Made by a program: the position numbers and the translations under genes. A stretch of 64,000 nt of DNA, taken from NCBI GenBank assembly GCA_017626435.1, contig JAGAIR010000010.1, positions 62,001 to 126,000 of the forward strand. Reading direction: 5' to 3'. Under the pieces are notes generated by a model. The model was given only the letters and a program-made list of their open reading frames with translations, was not told the origin of the DNA and did not search any database. This document shows positions 61,717 to 64,000 of the stretch, piece after piece (the stretch's first letter is position 1; the number at the start of each line of letters is the position of its first letter). The DNA is from Lachnospiraceae bacterium (GTDB lineage: Bacteria > Bacillota_A > Clostridia > Lachnospirales > Lachnospiraceae).

Positions 61717-62538
61717 ATGAAAACAATTGTATTTTTGAATAATAAGGGTGGGGTAGGAAAAACAGCCAGTGTAACGACGATAGCTCATATGATGGCTGCA
61801 AAATATGGAAAAAAAGTTTTATTAATTGACCTTGATCCACAGATGAATAGCACATGCATGTTTAGCCATGTCAATTTTATTGAACTATTCCATAGTATAT
61901 ATCATGGAACCTGTATCAATAAACAGAAATCCATAGAAGATTTATTGCTAAACAGGGATTTGGATATTCATAAATGTATCTTACATACAGAATATGAAAA
62001 TCTGGATATCATTCCAAGCCATTTGACATTGTCGGAGGCAGCGGAACGCATCAAGGCGGATGTGAAAACACCACAGCAGTTTCGATTGAAAGGTCACTTG
62101 AAATCTTTACAGCAAGAATATGATTATTGTATAATTGATAGTAGCCCATCTATGTCAATCGTTAATATCAATGGACTGGTGGCAGCGGATGAAGTATATG
62201 TTCCATTGCGTTGCGATGGGGGAAGCCTTCTGGGAGCTGCTATTATTATGAACCTATTTCAAGCAGTGTCAGAGTATAACGAAGGATTAAAAATTGGTGG
62301 AATGTTCTTTACACAATGGAATGGGAGAAAAAATGTTTCAAAAGCAGTTTATGAGTTGCTTGAGGAAAGTTTTGGAAAATATATGATTCCGGTTTCGATT
62401 TCGACCAGTAAGAACATTGAAGAAAGCAGTCTGGTCCAAATTCCACTCTTAGCCTATGATGATGGAAGAAATAAATGCAAGACTACAATGGATTATTTGA
62501 AACTGACAGAGTACATATTAAACAATAGTAGATCATAA
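61717..62538 (+). CDS. ParA-family ATPase
   Basis: A 273-residue ParA. The deviant Walker A NKGGVGKTASV, Walker A' LIDLDPQMNS and Walker B CIIDSSPSM are intact. It should act with the ParB-like protein encoded 62 bases downstream in segregation of the excised or replicating element. AAGGAGG precedes the ATG. Confidence 0.95.
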   Translation: MKTIVFLNNKGGVGKTASVTTIAHMMAAKYGKKVLLIDLDPQMNSTCMFSHVNFIELFHSIYHGTCINKQKSIEDLLLNRDLDIHKCILHTEYENLDIIPSHLTLSEAAERIKADVKTPQQFRLKGHLKSLQQEYDYCIIDSSPSMSIVNINGLVAADEVYVPLRCDGGSLLGAAIIMNLFQAVSEYNEGLKIGGMFFTQWNGRKNVSKAVYELLEESFGKYMIPVSISTSKNIEESSLVQIPLLAYDDGRNKCKTTMDYLKLTEYILNNSRS

Positions 62539-62568
62539 AAGATATGATTTCAAACAGCAAATCAACTA

Positions 62569-62586
62569 GGTGCCACTAATGACACC
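62569..62586. repeat. GGTGCCA palindrome, copy 4 (one mismatch)
   Basis: GGTGCCA-CTAA-TGACACC lies between the parA and parB genes. One arm differs by one base from the other copies. Confidence 0.7.
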
Positions 62587-62609
62587 TTGCGATAGAAAGG
62601 ATGGTTAAG

Positions 62610-63638
62610 ATGGCAAATAAGTTTAATCTGGAGACGATTAAAGGGGGAAACGGGAAAAAAGTAGAGTCTGGACAGAAACAAACAATATCTGCAGAAACAG
62701 AGAAAGGGAAAGTATTAGTAGGTGCGGGATTTTTTGAAAATGCAGGGAAGAAGCATGTGGGACAGGAAATAATCTTTATTCCAAGGAATAAAATAGATAA
62801 AAATCCGAACAACTTTTACAGCATAGATCATATTGATTCATTGGCACAATCTATTCGTCATAGCGGTTTGAGCCAGCCTTTGGAGGTATCAAAACAGGAA
62901 AATGACCGCTATATACTGATTGGAGGGGAAAGACGGCTTACAGCGATTGACAGCCTTATAGCAGATGAAAACGAATCGGAATGGTCAGATGATGTTGTGA
63001 TTGCCTGTGTTTTAAAAAATCCAGAAGAAATCGATTTACCATTAAGTTTGGAGAAGAAAGAAGATTATGCTATCATAACTACAAATAAAGAAGCGAGGAC
63101 CTATACAGATGGGGATACTTATATGGAAATCCAGAAATGGAAGGGTATCATACAAGAATTAAGAGAGAATGGTGTAGAGTATATTGCTGGAAAAGATGAA
63201 GACGGAAAACAACAAAATGTACGGATAAAGGGAGAAAAAACAAGAGATATCATTACAAAAACAGTTGGTATATCCAGTGGACAAGTTAGTAAATATGAAG
63301 AAGTATCCAATAAAGGAACACAGGCTTTGAAAGATGCACTGCTTAACAATAAAATATCTGTCAGTGTTGCAGCAAAAGCAGTGCATGAGTTGGATTCGGA
63401 GGAACAAGATGCGCTTGCTTCTGATGCCAGTCAGAATACAGTTACCTCAAAGGAAATAAAGAAATATAAGAAGGATACTGGACAGAATAAGGAGGTAATA
63501 ACTTCAGCAAAATTCCGAAAGGATATCAGAAATATTACCCAGAGTCTGAAAGAAGGTGAGATTTTGCTTGACGAAACAGGCAGGGACAAATATTATTTCT
63601 ATATAAGACAGCTCGAAAATATATTAAAGAGCAATTAA
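62610..63638 (+). CDS. ParB-family DNA-binding protein
   Basis: A 342-residue ParB-like protein: the N-terminal domain has IDKNPNNFYSIDHIDSLAQSIRHSGLSQPLEV and the nucleotide-site ILIGGERRLTAI. A central helix-turn-helix region (DIITKTVGISSGQVSKYEEV, NNKISVSVAAKAVHEL) follows. The start at ATG 62610 follows AAAGGATGG; an ATG at 62601 overlaps that site. It pairs with ParA. The palindromes at 61590 and 62569 could be its parS-like sites. Confidence 0.9.
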   Translation: MANKFNLETIKGGNGKKVESGQKQTISAETEKGKVLVGAGFFENAGKKHVGQEIIFIPRNKIDKNPNNFYSIDHIDSLAQSIRHSGLSQPLEVSKQENDRYILIGGERRLTAIDSLIADENESEWSDDVVIACVLKNPEEIDLPLSLEKKEDYAIITTNKEARTYTDGDTYMEIQKWKGIIQELRENGVEYIAGKDEDGKQQNVRIKGEKTRDIITKTVGISSGQVSKYEEVSNKGTQALKDALLNNKISVSVAAKAVHELDSEEQDALASDASQNTVTSKEIKKYKKDTGQNKEVITSAKFRKDIRNITQSLKEGEILLDETGRDKYYFYIRQLENILKSN

Positions 63639-63666
63639 TAGTATGATAAAGGAAAGAGTTAATGAT

Positions 63667-64000
63667 ATGGCAAAAAAGCGGTTGTTTTCAAGTTATCTTT
63701 CTGAAGAATTATATGAGTTGGTATACTTTCTGATGGAACGGGAAGAAATCAATAAAGTTACTTTTGTAAAGCGTGCCATCCGGTATTATATGGCTGGTGA
63801 CAGAAAGTTAGATTCCAGGGTGTTGATCACAAAGAGGAATGATCCAGATTATATTGAAAGAAAAGCATTGTTCAGTGTACATTTGGAAGAAGACCAGAAA
63901 ATGCAGTTGAAAGAAGTTGCCCTAGAAAAAAAATGTAAACCATCACAGGTGTTTTTTCAAGTAATATTGGAATATTGTGCAGTCCTCATTAGTATTGATG
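63667..64000 (+). CDS. Ribbon-helix-helix-like protein (partial, cut by right edge)
   Basis: The frame is open at base 64000. It reads MAKKRLFSSYLSEELYELVY and EREEINKVTFVKRAIRYYMAG, a ribbon-helix-helix pattern, and then a second similar unit (LFSVHLEEDQKMQLKEVALE, KKCKPSQVFFQVILEYC). It probably binds DNA and belongs to the partition or mobilisation group. An AAAGGAAAGAG site supports ATG 63667 over ATG 63643. Confidence 0.65.
   Translation, partial: MAKKRLFSSYLSEELYELVYFLMEREEINKVTFVKRAIRYYMAGDRKLDSRVLITKRNDPDYIERKALFSVHLEEDQKMQLKEVALEKKCKPSQVFFQVILEYCAVLISID

Overview
The window reads as a chromosomal segment of a Gram-positive anaerobe of the Clostridia, most likely Lachnospiraceae. The signs are a Csp-type subtilase, a duplicated feoA/feoB locus with its small Cys-rich partner, a type III pantothenate kinase next to birA, a very large secreted GH5 cellulase, and strong AGGAGG-type ribosome binding sites. 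The species cannot be fixed from the sequence alone.

Region A (1 to about 24.8 kb) is ordinary host chromosome. It holds an SPFH/zinc-ribbon protein cut by the left edge, a subtilase, a bacteriohemerythrin, a chemoreceptor coupled to an FMN-binding lipoprotein, and a ferrous iron module (DtxR-like regulator, feoA, feoA, feoB, Cys-rich protein, Fur-like regulator) with matching operator palindromes laid over its promoters. Next come an rRNA methyltransferase, a 1530-residue cellulase, an NfeD/SPFH pair, ornithine carbamoyltransferase, birA, coaX, dusB, a MATE transporter, and the 5' part of a polysaccharide deacetylase gene.

Region B (about 24.8 kb to the right edge) is an integrative and conjugative element. 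It has entered the deacetylase gene at the codons for a conserved catalytic block, and its other end lies outside the window. Order: large serine recombinase; ImmA-like metallopeptidase plus a membrane protein; a convergent type I toxin-antitoxin-like locus missed by ordinary ORF calling; a small XRE protein; a secreted transglutaminase-like protein; an ImmR-like XRE repressor with a three-unit, 31-bp repeat operator; small leader genes; a giant thioester/Cna-B adhesin with a class B sortase-type SPKTG motif; a secreted repeat protein; and a type IV secretion operon (VirD4, VirB6-like, VirB3/PrgI-like, split VirB4, lysozyme-M15 hydrolase, accessory proteins, Toprim protein, CpaE-like ATPase, class B sortase). 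A 690-base noncoding region that probably contains oriT follows, then two small nick-site accessory candidates, a MobP2-type relaxase fused to Sel1 repeats, ParA, ParB and a further ribbon-helix-helix protein cut by the edge.

How it fits together: the ImmA/ImmR-like pair probably controls excision and transfer. The relaxase, coupling protein, VirB4 and wall hydrolase form the transfer machine. The adhesin and its matching sortase provide cell contact. ParA/ParB probably support maintenance. A dispersed 18-bp palindrome (four copies), with two copies next to promoters that share an identical 25-bp upstream block, suggests an element-specific regulatory or partition signal that links a cargo gene at 29 kb with parA at 61.7 kb.
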